Positions 45,646-54,620 of a DNA stretch of 64,000 nt are shown here, in pieces. The position numbers and the translations under genes are program-made. Numbering within the stretch: position 1 is the stretch's first letter; each line of letters opens with the position of its first letter. This DNA is from Aureimonas sp. AU22. Its GTDB lineage: Bacteria > Pseudomonadota > Alphaproteobacteria > Rhizobiales > Rhizobiaceae. The notes beneath the pieces were generated by a model, which was not told where the DNA came from, did not search any database, and was given only the letters and a program-made list of their open reading frames with translations. The DNA is taken from NCBI RefSeq assembly GCF_001463745.1, contig NZ_BBWJ01000019.1, positions 1 through 64,000 on the forward strand, in the 5' to 3' direction.

Positions 45646-47184
45646 ATGTCGGCTGTCCTCGACGTCTCGCCCACCATCCGTCTCAACGAAAGCGACAATG
45701 TCGTCGTCGCGCGACGCTCCATCGCCGTCGGCGAGCATGTGGGCGTAGGCGAAATCCGCGCCATGGCGGAAATCCCGAGCGGCCACAAGGTGGCGATCGG
45801 GACCGTGGAGGAGGGCGGGCGCGTCCTGAAATACGGGCAGGTGATCGGCTATGCGACGAGGCCGATCGCGCCCGGGGACCACGTCCACCTCCACAATCTC
45901 GGCATGCTGGATAGCGACGTGCATCACGAGTTCGCCGCCGATGCGCGGCCGACGCCGCTTCTGCCCGAAGCCGAGCGACGCACCTTCATGGGCTATCCCC
46001 GCGCCGACGGGCAGGTCGGCACGCGCAACTATATCGGCATCGTCTCGTCGGTGAACTGCTCGGCCACGGTGTCGCGCGCGATCGCGGACCATTTCAACCG
46101 CAAGGGCGGTCTCGACGGTTTCCCGAACGTCGACGGCGTGGTGGCACTGACGCATGGCCAGGGATGCGCGCTGAATCTGAAGACGGAGGGTTACACCTAC
46201 CTCGCGCGCACGCTCTCGGGCTATGCGCGCAACCCGAACTTCGGCGGCATCCTGATGATCGGTCTGGGATGCGAGACCAACCAGATCTCCTTCATCACCG
46301 AGAAATACGGGCTGGAGGAAGGGCCGCTGATGCGGACGATGACGATCCAGCAGCTCGGCGGCACGCGCAGAACGGTCGAAGAGGCGAGCGCAATCATCAA
46401 CGAGATGCTGCCCACGATCAACGCCGTGGAGCGCACCGAGCAGCCGCTCTCGAAGCTCAAGCTCGCGCTAGAATGCGGCGGTTCGGACGGCTACTCCGGC
46501 ATCTCGGCCAACCCGGCGCTCGGCTATGCGTCCGACCTTCTCGTGCGCAACGGCGGCACGGCGTGTCTGGCGGAAACGCCGGAGATCTACGGGGCCGAGC
46601 ATCTCCTGACCCGCCGGGCCTCGACCCCGGCCGTGGCCCAGAAACTGGTGGACCGGATCGAGTGGTGGCGCGAGTACACCGCCCGTCACGGCGCGGAGCT
46701 GAATAACAATCCCTCTCATGGCAACAAGGCCGGTGGGCTGACCACCATCCTGGAAAAGTCGCTCGGCGCCGTCGCCAAGGGCGGCTCGATGCCGCTGGAG
46801 GCGGTCTACGAATATGCCGAGCCGATCGACCGGACGGGCTTCGTGTTCATGGACACCCCGGGCTACGACCCGGTGGCCGTGACGGGCCAGATCGCCGGCG
46901 GCTGCAACATGCTGGTCTTCACCACCGGACGCGGCTCCGTGTCGGGCTGGAAACCGGTGCCGACGATCAAGGTCGCCACCAACAACGCCATGTACGAGCA
47001 CATGAGCGACGACATGGACGTCAATTGCGGGGGCATCGTCACCGGCGAGGAGACGATCGAGCAATCCGGCACCCGCATGTTCGAGACGATCCTCGCCGTG
47101 GCGTCCGGCAAGCGCACACAGAGCGAGATCTACGACTACGGCGACAACGAGTTCGTTCCCTGGCAACTCGGCGCGATCACCTGA
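45646..47184 (+). CDS. UxaA-family dehydratase (altronate/galactarate dehydratase-like)
   Basis: This 512-residue hydro-lyase has an N-terminal SAF domain (about 1-95, TIRLNESDNVVVARRSIAVGEHV) joined to the UxaA catalytic part (GYPRADGQVGTRNYIGIVSSVNCSA, LTHGQGCAL, LMIGLGCETNQIS, ECGGSDGYSGISANPALG, MDTPGYDPVAVTGQIAGGCNMLVFTTGRGSVSG). Family members dehydrate sugar acids such as altronate, galactarate or sulfolactate. The exact substrate is not clear from sequence. The start ATG at 45646 has GGAAG upstream; another in-frame ATG at 45601 is inside the candidate operator. A GntR regulator begins five bases after the stop and probably controls it. Confidence 0.9.
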   Translation: MSAVLDVSPTIRLNESDNVVVARRSIAVGEHVGVGEIRAMAEIPSGHKVAIGTVEEGGRVLKYGQVIGYATRPIAPGDHVHLHNLGMLDSDVHHEFAADARPTPLLPEAERRTFMGYPRADGQVGTRNYIGIVSSVNCSATVSRAIADHFNRKGGLDGFPNVDGVVALTHGQGCALNLKTEGYTYLARTLSGYARNPNFGGILMIGLGCETNQISFITEKYGLEEGPLMRTMTIQQLGGTRRTVEEASAIINEMLPTINAVERTEQPLSKLKLALECGGSDGYSGISANPALGYASDLLVRNGGTACLAETPEIYGAEHLLTRRASTPAVAQKLVDRIEWWREYTARHGAELNNNPSHGNKAGGLTTILEKSLGAVAKGGSMPLEAVYEYAEPIDRTGFVFMDTPGYDPVAVTGQIAGGCNMLVFTTGRGSVSGWKPVPTIKVATNNAMYEHMSDDMDVNCGGIVTGEETIEQSGTRMFETILAVASGKRTQSEIYDYGDNEFVPWQLGAIT

Positions 47185-47189
47185 ACGAC

Positions 47190-48173
47190 ATGCCGCAAGG
47201 CGAGGGGAGCGCGAGGCGACCGACATACGAACGCATCGCCGGGGTCCTGCGCTCTGCGATGGACGCGGGTCGCCTCCCGCCGGGTCTCGTCCTGTCCGAG
47301 GTGCCGCTTTCGCGTTTGTTCGGCGCCGGCCGCTCGCCGGTGAAACAGGCGCTGGCGCAACTCGAAGCCGATGGTCTCGTGCGACGGTTCGACGGTCGGG
47401 GCCTCGTCGTCGGCAACGCTGCGCCGAACCGCGCCGCAGTCACACCCGCGATGCTCAACCTTTCGGCCATCGCCCTCGGCTCGATCCACGAGCGAACCGC
47501 GGATGCCCTCTACTACGGCGTCGAAAGGGAGCTGATCCTTCATTCCCTGCGCGGGGCGTTTCGGGTCAACGAACTGGCCCTGTCGCGCCATCTCGACATC
47601 GGCCGCAGCGTCGCGCGGGACATCCTTCTGCGTGCGCAGGCGGTGGGACTGCTGGAGAAGGGTGACAATTCCCGCTGGACCATCGTTCCGCTGGGGCATG
47701 AGCGCGTCGACCAGTTCTACGAACTGCGCCTGCTCCTGGAGCCGGTGGCCCTCGCGCAGGCCGCACCGCGCATCCCGCCTGAACTCCTGGCAACGGTGAA
47801 CGCGCGGCATTGCGAGGCGTCCGGCAAGTGGCCCGATCTCGACGCGGCGACACTCGACCGACTGGAGGAGGATCTCCATGTCGCCTGCCTCGGCTTTGCG
47901 ACGAATCCGGAGATCGGCGAAGCGTTGCGCCGGAGCCGGACGGTCATGCTCTCCGGCAAGCACGTCCAGCGCGCACTGGGCGCGACCGCCGCGTTGGATC
48001 GGTTCATGGATGAGCATGTCGAGGTCATCGAGGCGCTTCGGCGGGGCGAGGTGCAAGCCGCCACGCAGAGCCTTGCGCGTCACCTGGCCTCCTCCCGCAC
48101 GAAGGCCCTCGACCGGCTCGCGGCATTCCAGCGCCTTCCGTCTCCGGAACCGGCGCCTTACATCGACGCCTGA
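47190..48173 (+). CDS. GntR-family transcriptional regulator with an apparent second winged helix
   Basis: This 327-residue regulator starts with a GntR winged HTH (about 12-75: TYERIAGVLRSAMDAGRLPPG, LSRLFGAGRSPVKQALAQLEADGLVRRFDGRG). A second region of similar layout follows (about 95-160: LYYGVERELILHSLRGAFRVNELALSRHLDIGRSVARDILLRAQAVGLLEK). Then comes an FCD-like helical domain (about 165-310: FYELRLLLEPVALAQAAPRIP), with His-bearing helices that bind metal and carboxylate effectors in relatives. Its position five bases after the UxaA gene suggests that it senses the sugar acid or a downstream metabolite. Confidence 0.8.
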   Translation: MPQGEGSARRPTYERIAGVLRSAMDAGRLPPGLVLSEVPLSRLFGAGRSPVKQALAQLEADGLVRRFDGRGLVVGNAAPNRAAVTPAMLNLSAIALGSIHERTADALYYGVERELILHSLRGAFRVNELALSRHLDIGRSVARDILLRAQAVGLLEKGDNSRWTIVPLGHERVDQFYELRLLLEPVALAQAAPRIPPELLATVNARHCEASGKWPDLDAATLDRLEEDLHVACLGFATNPEIGEALRRSRTVMLSGKHVQRALGATAALDRFMDEHVEVIEALRRGEVQAATQSLARHLASSRTKALDRLAAFQRLPSPEPAPYIDA

Positions 48174-48355
48174 CCGCGCACCCGGTCCTCGATCGCGCTC
48201 TCGATCGACGCGGTTTCAAGCGGCTGCCCGTAACGTCGGCGGTACAATGCGAGGATGACGTCCTGTATTCCTTCGGACGTTGAGCTGCACGCCGACTTCG
48301 GAGTGGCGAAGTTCCCCACAAACGGACCGTGACCAAGTTTCCTATCGCCTCTCAT
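48158..48355 (-). CDS. Possible small protein, 65 residues (uncertain)
   Basis: A short frame with an ATG at 48353-48355 follows GGGAG at suitable spacing. It encodes 65 residues (for example EGIQDVILALYRRRYGQPLE and IESAIEDRVRGQ) with mixed charged and hydrophobic residues like a real helical protein. It ends inside the last codons of the GntR gene, on the other strand. The frame is also open upstream, against nadE, as is common in GC-rich DNA, so it could be chance. I know no homologue. Confidence 0.3.
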   Translation of the reverse strand: MRGDRKLGHGPFVGNFATPKSACSSTSEGIQDVILALYRRRYGQPLETASIESAIEDRVRGQASM

Positions 48356-48523
48356 CCCGTCTCTCCCAGTCGTGAGGGCGCGGACGTCAGCCCGGCGGTT
48401 CCGCCCAAAACAGGCGGATGGCTGGTGGGCGGAATGGGTGGAACGGCCCGCCCGAATCGGACTTAACCTTTTCCGAAGAGGCCGGGCGGAGCCCAGTGCC
48501 GCGTTCGAGTATCGGAGATCGAC
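48174..48523. other. Intergenic region between gntR and nadE
   Basis: In this 350-base gap the left half may hold the small minus-strand gene described at 48158-48355. The right half (about 48360-48523) shows no clear promoter beyond a GC-poor patch TTAACCTTTTCC near 48464-48475 in front of nadE. No repeat or terminator is seen. Confidence 0.4.
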
Positions 48524-50617
48524 TTGGCCTTGTCGCTGACCAACCCGGAAGAACGCGCACGCCGTTTCGCAGCCCTGCATGCCCACGGCTTCATTCGCGT
48601 CGCGGTCTCGACGCCGCGCGTGCACGTGGCGGATCCCGCGGCGAATGCCGAGGCGATCTTGGTGGAAGCGCGACGGGCGGCTGGGGAGGGGGTCGATCTC
48701 CTGGTTTATCCCGAGTTGTCGATCTCGGCCTACGCCATCGATGACCTGCACCTGCAGGACGCCCTGCTGGACCGCGTGGAGGAGGCAGTCGGCCGTATCC
48801 GCGATGCCAGCGCCGAGCTGCCCACGGTGCTCCTCGTGGGCGCCCCGCTCCGCCGCAACGGCCGTCTCTACAACTGCGCACTCGCGATCGCGCGCGGTCG
48901 CATCCTCGGGATCGTGCCGAAGATCTTCCTGCCCAATTATCGGGAGTACTACGAGAAGCGCTGGTTCGCCTCCGGGTACGGCATCGTCGGCGAGGACCTC
49001 GCCATTGCCGGCGAGATCGTTCCGTTCGGTACGGACCTCGTCTTCGAGGCCGAGGATCTGCGCGACTTCGTCTTCCATATCGAGATCTGCGAGGACTACT
49101 GGGCGCCGAACCCGCCCTCGATCCGAGGGGCGCTAGCCGGTGCGCTCCTGCTCTGCAATCTTTCGGCGTCTCCGATCGTCGTCGGCAAGTCGGCCGACCG
49201 GCATGTCCTCACCGCCGCGCACGCGATGCGCTGCATGGCGGCCTATATGTATTCCGCAGCTGGTGCGGGCGAGAGCACCAACGATCTGTCCTGGGACGGA
49301 CAGGCGGTGATCTACGAGATGGGCGACCTTCTCGTGGAATCCGAGCGTTTCGCCCGTGAGCCGCAGCTGACCGTGGCCGACGTCGACCTCCAGCGCTTGC
49401 GTCTGGAGCGCATGCGCACCCCGACCTTCAACGACGCGGCCGCTTTCGACGGGCACCCGGAGCAGGAGTTCCGGCGCGTCCGCTTCCCGCACGAACCGGG
49501 TTTTGCCGATGTCGGCCTGCGCCGACCCGTTCGGCGCTTCCCCTATGTGCCGAACGCGCAGGATCGCCTCGACGCCGACTGCTACGAGGCCTTCAACATT
49601 CAGGTGCACGGCCTGGTGAAGCGCTTCGAGTCGACGCCTGGCGACAAGATGGTGATCGGCGTCTCCGGCGGTCTCGATTCGACCCATGCCTTGATCGTCG
49701 CCGCCAAGGCCTGCGACTGGCTGGGCCTGCCGCGCACTGCGATACTCGGCTTCACCCTGCCGGGCTTCGCGACGGGCGAGGAGACAAAGGCGAACGCCTG
49801 GACGCTGATGCGCGCGCTCGGCATCGAGGCCGGCGAGATCGACATCCGCCCGACGGCACGCCAGATGCTGGGCGACATGGGCCACGCCTTCTCGAAGGGC
49901 GAACCCGTCTACGACATCACCTTCGAGAATGTGCAGGCGGGGCTTCGAACCGACTTCCTCTTCCGCCTCGCCAACCAGCGCAACGGCTTCGTGATCGGCA
50001 CGGGCGACCTGTCGGAACTGGCGCTCGGCTGGTGCACCTATGGCGTCGGCGACCAGATGAGCCATTACAACGTCAACGCAGGCGTTCCGAAGACGCTGAT
50101 CCAGTACCTGATCCGCTGGACAGTCGCGAGCGGCCAGTTCGACGAGGCGACAGGCGAAGTGCTCGAAGCGATCCTTGCCACCGAGATTTCGCCCGAGCTG
50201 GTGCCGGCCGACGCGAGCGGGGCCATCCAGAGCACGCAGGCCAAGATCGGCCCCTACGAACTCAACGACTTCTTCCTGTTCCATACGATGCGCTACGGCC
50301 AGCCTCCGTCCAAGGTGGCGTTTCTGGCCTGGCATGCATGGCGCGATGCAGCGGCCGGACGCTGGCCCGCGAACTTCCCGGAAGCGGCGAAGAACGCATA
50401 CGATCTCGCCACCATCCGTCACTGGCTGGAACGGTTCCTGGTGCGATTCTTCCAGACCGCGCAGTTCAAGCGCACCGCCATGCCGAACGGCCCGAAGGTC
50501 TCGGCCGGCGGCAGCCTGTCGCCGCGCGGCGATTGGCGCGCGCCATCCGACGCGTCGCACAAGGCCTGGACCGCCGACATCGCGGCAATCCCCCTCGAGG
50601 AGCCGTCCTGGAAATAG
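48524..50617 (+). CDS. nadE: Glutamine-dependent NAD+ synthase
   Basis: NadE amidates nicotinic acid adenine dinucleotide to NAD+, using ammonia from glutamine. The 697-residue protein has an N-terminal nitrilase-type glutaminase domain with the triad Glu64 (VYPELSISAY), Lys133 (IVPKIFLPNYREY) and Cys189 (IEICEDYW). The C-terminal ATP-pyrophosphatase domain carries the P-loop SGGLDS at 381-386. This is the long bacterial form also found in Mycobacterium. The start is TTG (48524) with GGAG six to seven bases upstream; no ATG is near. Confidence 0.95.
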   Translation: MALSLTNPEERARRFAALHAHGFIRVAVSTPRVHVADPAANAEAILVEARRAAGEGVDLLVYPELSISAYAIDDLHLQDALLDRVEEAVGRIRDASAELPTVLLVGAPLRRNGRLYNCALAIARGRILGIVPKIFLPNYREYYEKRWFASGYGIVGEDLAIAGEIVPFGTDLVFEAEDLRDFVFHIEICEDYWAPNPPSIRGALAGALLLCNLSASPIVVGKSADRHVLTAAHAMRCMAAYMYSAAGAGESTNDLSWDGQAVIYEMGDLLVESERFAREPQLTVADVDLQRLRLERMRTPTFNDAAAFDGHPEQEFRRVRFPHEPGFADVGLRRPVRRFPYVPNAQDRLDADCYEAFNIQVHGLVKRFESTPGDKMVIGVSGGLDSTHALIVAAKACDWLGLPRTAILGFTLPGFATGEETKANAWTLMRALGIEAGEIDIRPTARQMLGDMGHAFSKGEPVYDITFENVQAGLRTDFLFRLANQRNGFVIGTGDLSELALGWCTYGVGDQMSHYNVNAGVPKTLIQYLIRWTVASGQFDEATGEVLEAILATEISPELVPADASGAIQSTQAKIGPYELNDFFLFHTMRYGQPPSKVAFLAWHAWRDAAAGRWPANFPEAAKNAYDLATIRHWLERFLVRFFQTAQFKRTAMPNGPKVSAGGSLSPRGDWRAPSDASHKAWTADIAAIPLEEPSWK

Positions 50618-50685
50618 GATACGCGGAAAGGGACGGTTCGATCCCGGCCCGTCGCGTCATCGGCAGTTCGTGGAAAGGTGGGGAA

Positions 50686-50760
50686 TGGTGGGCGATACTG
50701 GGATTGAACCAGTGACCCCTGCAGTGTGAATGCAGTGCTCTCCCGCTGAGCTAATCGCCC
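50686..50760 (-). tRNA. tRNA-Val (anticodon CAC)
   Basis: On the minus strand this 75-base tRNA starts at 50760 (GGGCGAT), has the D arm TAGCTCAGCGGGAGAGC, the anticodon loop TTCACAC with anticodon CAC, the T arm GGTTCAATCCC, discriminator A and an encoded CCA (50688-50686). It reads GUG. Confidence 0.97.
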
Positions 50761-50846
50761 GTCGCGCCGGTCGGTGCCGTCTGCGAACGAGACTGCCTAT
50801 AGTGGGCAACGCCGGGCTCGTCAATCCGCTCGTTGCCGCTCCGGCG

Positions 50847-51602
50847 CTATCGGACGAGACGCTCCACGAGGGCGACGTCGATCTCGTCGAAATGGGAAAC
50901 GATGGCCGTCGCCTTCTCGCGCGCCGCACGGTCGGCGTCGTAGCCGAAGCCGAGAAGAATGGACGGAAGGCCCAGGCGCTTGGCCGCTTCGATGTCGGTA
51001 TCGGTGTCGCCGATCATGACGGCGCACTCTGCCCGGCCGCCGGCCAGCGCGATCGTGCCGGACAGGTGGATCGGGTCGGGCTTCCGGGCAATGAACGTGT
51101 CCGCCCCGCAGATCGCGGCGAAACGCTCCGCGAGACCCATCTCACGCAGGAGCTTGATGGCGAGGGCTTCCGTCTTGTTGGTGCAGACGGCCAGCGTCGC
51201 GCCGGCGTCCGTCATCCGATCGAGGGTGTCGAGCGCGCCGGGGAACATCGTGGAGGCGACGGAGATATGGTCGCCGTAATAGGCGAGGAAGCGTGCCGTC
51301 TGCCGGTCGAGGTCGTCGGCGTCGAAGGATCGGCCGGCGCGTTGATAGGCTGATGTCAGCATCGCGCGCGCGCCGTGTCCGGCGTGGGGGCGCACCGCTT
51401 CGAGCGTGGTCGGCGCAAGGTCGGCGAAGGCGAGGCAGTGGTTCAGCGCGCGAGTGAGGTCCGGCGCCGTGTCGACGAGCGTGCCGTCGAGATCGAAGAC
51501 CACCGTCGCCCCTTCCAGCGGCCGCTCGCGGGTCGCCGCATGGCCGCGCGAGGGTGCGAGCAGGGCGGGGCGGGCGAGGGGAACGGAACGTGCGAAACTC
51601 AT
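50847..51602 (-). CDS. gph: HAD-family phosphatase, phosphoglycolate phosphatase-like
   Basis: This 251-residue haloacid dehalogenase-type phosphatase has motif I FDLDGTLVDTAPDL (nucleophile Asp near residue 37), motif II VCTNK, and motif III/IV with RKPDP and MIGDTDTDIEAAKR. The cap domain fits phosphoglycolate phosphatase, which removes 2-phosphoglycolate formed in DNA repair or by RuBisCO. The substrate is inferred from similarity. The first about 30 residues before TVVFDLDGT are a non-conserved extension. It is divergent from rpiA. Confidence 0.85.
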   Translation of the reverse strand: MSFARSVPLARPALLAPSRGHAATRERPLEGATVVFDLDGTLVDTAPDLTRALNHCLAFADLAPTTLEAVRPHAGHGARAMLTSAYQRAGRSFDADDLDRQTARFLAYYGDHISVASTMFPGALDTLDRMTDAGATLAVCTNKTEALAIKLLREMGLAERFAAICGADTFIARKPDPIHLSGTIALAGGRAECAVMIGDTDTDIEAAKRLGLPSILLGFGYDADRAAREKATAIVSHFDEIDVALVERLVR

Positions 51603-51825
51603 CGTCGTGGACTTTGGCGAGCGTTGATGCCGGGTCAAGCGACCGAGGCCGGCGAACGAGGTTTCACCGCGCCTGAACCGCGCTTCCACCCCGCGCTGGA
51701 GCATTCGGGCCACAGGTTAAGGCACGATTCACCAACAAAGAGTTGCATGCGCCGACGCCGTCGCCGCTTTGCCTCGCCGCCGTGATCGACTAGAGCCGGG
51801 CACGGATCTGGAGAGGAATGCAGTC

Positions 51826-52521
51826 ATGGACGCGGCGTCGTTGAAGGAACAGGTCGGGCAGGCGGCGGCGGCCGAAGTCGAGACCGGCATGCGTCTCGGC
51901 ATCGGCACGGGCTCGACCGCCGCGGCATTCGTGCGGGCCCTCGCACGGCGCGTGAGCGAGGGGCTCCGCATCGTGGGCGTGGCGACCTCGGAGCGCACCG
52001 CGACGCTGTGCCGCGAACTCGGCGTTCCCATCGCAACGCTGGAGGAGCTGCCGGAACTCGACCTCACCGTCGACGGCGCGGACGAGCTGGATGGGCAGTT
52101 GCGCCTCGTGAAGGGCGGCGGCGGGGCGCTCCTGCGCGAGAAGATCGTCGCGGCTGCCTCGGCACGCATGCTCGTGATCGCCGACGTATCCAAGAAGGTC
52201 GAGACGCTTGGCGCTTTTCCGTTGCCGATCGAGGTGAACGGTTTCGGCATCGTCTCCTCGCTGATCGCCATCGAGAAGGCCGGAAACCTCCTCGGCCTGA
52301 CGGGTGGTCTCGCTTTGCGCAAGATCGGCGAGAGCCCGTTCGTCACCGATGGCGGCCACCTCATCGTGGACGCATCTTTTGGCCGTATTCCCGATCCAGA
52401 AGCGCTGTCGGCCGCCCTTCATGCAATTCCGGGCGTGGTCGAGCATGGCCTGTTCCTCGGGCTGGCGAACGCCGCCCTCCTGGCGGGACCGGACGGGATC
52501 GAACACGTCGCGCCGCGCTGA
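51826..52521 (+). CDS. rpiA: Ribose-5-phosphate isomerase A
   Basis: RpiA interconverts ribose 5-phosphate and ribulose 5-phosphate in the pentose phosphate pathway. The 231-residue protein has [47 protein letters not shown] (catalytic Asp, Lys and Glu) and the conserved phosphate-loop. The ATG at 51826 has GAGAGGA nine bases upstream. The DUF2059 gene follows after 93 bases, probably in the same transcript. Confidence 0.95.
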   Translation: MDAASLKEQVGQAAAAEVETGMRLGIGTGSTAAAFVRALARRVSEGLRIVGVATSERTATLCRELGVPIATLEELPELDLTVDGADELDGQLRLVKGGGGALLREKIVAAASARMLVIADVSKKVETLGAFPLPIEVNGFGIVSSLIAIEKAGNLLGLTGGLALRKIGESPFVTDGGHLIVDASFGRIPDPEALSAALHAIPGVVEHGLFLGLANAALLAGPDGIEHVAPR

Positions 52522-52614
52522 CCGGGCCGTGGGAGGCCCTGTGGGGCTTGCGATGGATTTCAGAGTTTGGCACTTGGGCCGCAAGAGCCTCATCAAGACG
52601 AATGGAGTGGGAAC

Positions 52615-53142
52615 TTGAAGCTTCCTAGCGAAACACTGCGTCGCGGACTGTGCGTTTCCGTCGCGCTGCTCGGCCTGTCCGCGGCTCCGGCCTTCGCGCA
52701 GGAGGTCAGCCCCTCGCACCTGGCGGCCGCGCGGGAAGCGGTGGACGCGCTCGACACGACCGAGCAGTTCGATCAGATCCTCCTCAACGCGGCGACGCAG
52801 GCCAAGGCGGAGCTGATCATCAACAATCCGAACCTGCAGGCCGAAATCTCCAACATGGTGGACGACGAGGCGCTCAAGCTGGCGCCGCGCCGCGGCGATC
52901 TGGAAAGCGAGATCGCCCGCATCTACGCCAAGCTCTTCACCGAGCAGGAGCTGCGCGAGATCGGCCAGTTCTACCAGACCGAAGCGGGCAAGAAGCTTCT
53001 GGCGCAGGGGCCGACCGCCTCGCGCGACATGATGGCGGCCGCCGACGTCTGGGCGAGCGGCATCGTGCGCGATCTGCGCAACGCCACGATCAACGCGGCG
53101 GCCAAGCTCGCGCCTCCGGCGACGGCGTCCTCGACGCAGTGA
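52615..53142 (+). CDS. DUF2059 domain-containing exported protein
   Basis: This periplasmic protein has 175 residues, with a signal peptide (LKLPSETLRRGLCVSVALLGLSAAPAFAQ, cleaved after AFA) and the DUF2059 helical part (about 85-150: IARIYAKLFTEQELREIGQFYQTEAGKKLL). The function of DUF2059 is not known. The start is taken as TTG at 52615 with GGAG upstream, because it begins the signal peptide. The rpiA-DUF2059-gor order is one I recall from other rhizobial genomes. Confidence 0.8.
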   Translation: MKLPSETLRRGLCVSVALLGLSAAPAFAQEVSPSHLAAAREAVDALDTTEQFDQILLNAATQAKAELIINNPNLQAEISNMVDDEALKLAPRRGDLESEIARIYAKLFTEQELREIGQFYQTEAGKKLLAQGPTASRDMMAAADVWASGIVRDLRNATINAAAKLAPPATASSTQ

Positions 53143-53173
53143 CGGCCGACATCACGGCCCTATAATCGAACGC

Positions 53174-53200
53174 AAGGGGCGGCTTCGGTCGCCCCTTTTT
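53174..53200 (+). terminator. Intrinsic terminator between the DUF2059 gene and gor
   Basis: AAGGGGCG (53174-53181) and CGCCCCTTTTT (53190-53200) form an eight-base stem followed by a T-run. It would separate gor from the rpiA transcript or act as an attenuator just ahead of gor, whose start lies 20 bases downstream. Confidence 0.7.
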
Positions 53201-53219
53201 CCATGCAACAGGAGCGGTC

Positions 53220-54620
53220 ATGGCGTCTGGCGGATACGATTTCGATCTCTTCGTGATCGGTGGTGGCTCCGGCGGCGTGCGCGCGGCCCGCAAGACTGCC
53301 GCGCTCGGCCACAAGGTCGCGATCGCCGAGGAGTATCGGTTCGGCGGGACCTGCGTCATTCGCGGGTGCGTTCCGAAGAAGCTGATGGTCTATGCCTCTA
53401 AATTCGCCGAAGAGTTCGAGGATGCGAAGGGCTTCGGCTGGACGCTCGGCGAGCGGAGCTTCGACTGGGCCGAGCTGATCGCAGCCAAGGACCGCGAGAT
53501 CCATCGGCTGGAAGAGATCTACGGTCGCAACGTTTCCAACGCCGGCGCCGAGATCCTGAAGACCAGGGCCGTGCTGGAAGGCCCACACGAGATCCGCCTC
53601 CTGGCCACGGACAAAGTGGTGACGGCGGAACGCATCCTCCTGGCGGCCGGCGGGCGCGCCAACCCGTTCCCGGGGCTGCCGGGCGCCGAACACTGCATCA
53701 CCTCCAACGAGGCGTTCCACCTCAAGCGACTGCCTGAATCGATCGTCATCCTCGGCGGCGGATACATCGCCATCGAGTTCGCGCATATCTTCAACGGGCT
53801 CGGATCGGACGTGACGCTGGTCTATCGCGGCAAGAAGATCCTGCAGGGGTTCGACGACGACCTCCGCGACGCACTGCAGGACTCGATGGTCCGCAAGGGT
53901 ATCCGCGTCCTGTGCGAGGACACGATCGTTGAGGTGGACCAGAAGGCGGACAACCGCTTCCAGGCCCGGCTGAAGAGCGGCACCGTCCTCGACGCCGACG
54001 AGGTCATGCTCGCGATCGGCCGCATGCCCAACACGCTCGATCTCGGTTGCGACAAGGCGGGCGTCGAGTTGGACGAGAAGGGCGCGATCCGGGTCGACGA
54101 CTACTCCAAGACCACAGCGGACAATATCTGGGCGCTCGGCGACATCACCAATCGCGTACAGCTGACCCCCGTCGCGATCCACGAGGCCATGTGCTTCGTC
54201 GATACGGTCTACCGCGGCGTGCCGACCAAGCCCGACCTCAAGGACATTCCGACCGCCGTCTTCTCGCAGCCCGAGATCGGCACGGTCGGCATGACGGAGG
54301 CCGAGGCGGCCAAGGCCTTCGCGGAGGTCGAAGTCTACCGCACCTCGTTCCGCCCGATGCGCAACACCGTGTCGGGTCGCGAGGACCGCACGTTGATGAA
54401 GCTCTTGGTCGACGCTGCGTCGCGCCGCGTCGTCGGCGCGCACATCTTCGGACCCGACGCCGCCGAAACGGTCCAGATCCTGGGCGTGTGCGTGAAGGGA
54501 CGGCTGACCAAGGACGTCTTCGACCGCACCATGGCGCTGCACCCCAGCGCGGCCGAGGAACTCGTCACGCTCTACGATCCGAGCTACCGACTGCGCGACG
54601 GGCAGCGGATCGATGCCTGA
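53220..54620 (+). CDS. gor: Glutathione-disulfide reductase
   Basis: Gor is a flavoenzyme that reduces GSSG with NADPH. The 466-residue protein has the FAD loop LFVIGGGSGGVRAA, the redox pair Cys45/Cys50 in GGTCVIRGCVPKK (the alphaproteobacterial form of the motif), the NADPH loop VILGGGYIAIEFAHIF, and the active-site His-Glu near the C-terminus (MALHPSAAEELV). The ATG at 53220 has AGGAG six bases upstream. It overlaps the gamma-glutamylcyclotransferase gene by eight bases. Confidence 0.96.
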   Translation: MASGGYDFDLFVIGGGSGGVRAARKTAALGHKVAIAEEYRFGGTCVIRGCVPKKLMVYASKFAEEFEDAKGFGWTLGERSFDWAELIAAKDREIHRLEEIYGRNVSNAGAEILKTRAVLEGPHEIRLLATDKVVTAERILLAAGGRANPFPGLPGAEHCITSNEAFHLKRLPESIVILGGGYIAIEFAHIFNGLGSDVTLVYRGKKILQGFDDDLRDALQDSMVRKGIRVLCEDTIVEVDQKADNRFQARLKSGTVLDADEVMLAIGRMPNTLDLGCDKAGVELDEKGAIRVDDYSKTTADNIWALGDITNRVQLTPVAIHEAMCFVDTVYRGVPTKPDLKDIPTAVFSQPEIGTVGMTEAEAAKAFAEVEVYRTSFRPMRNTVSGREDRTLMKLLVDAASRRVVGAHIFGPDAAETVQILGVCVKGRLTKDVFDRTMALHPSAAEELVTLYDPSYRLRDGQRIDA

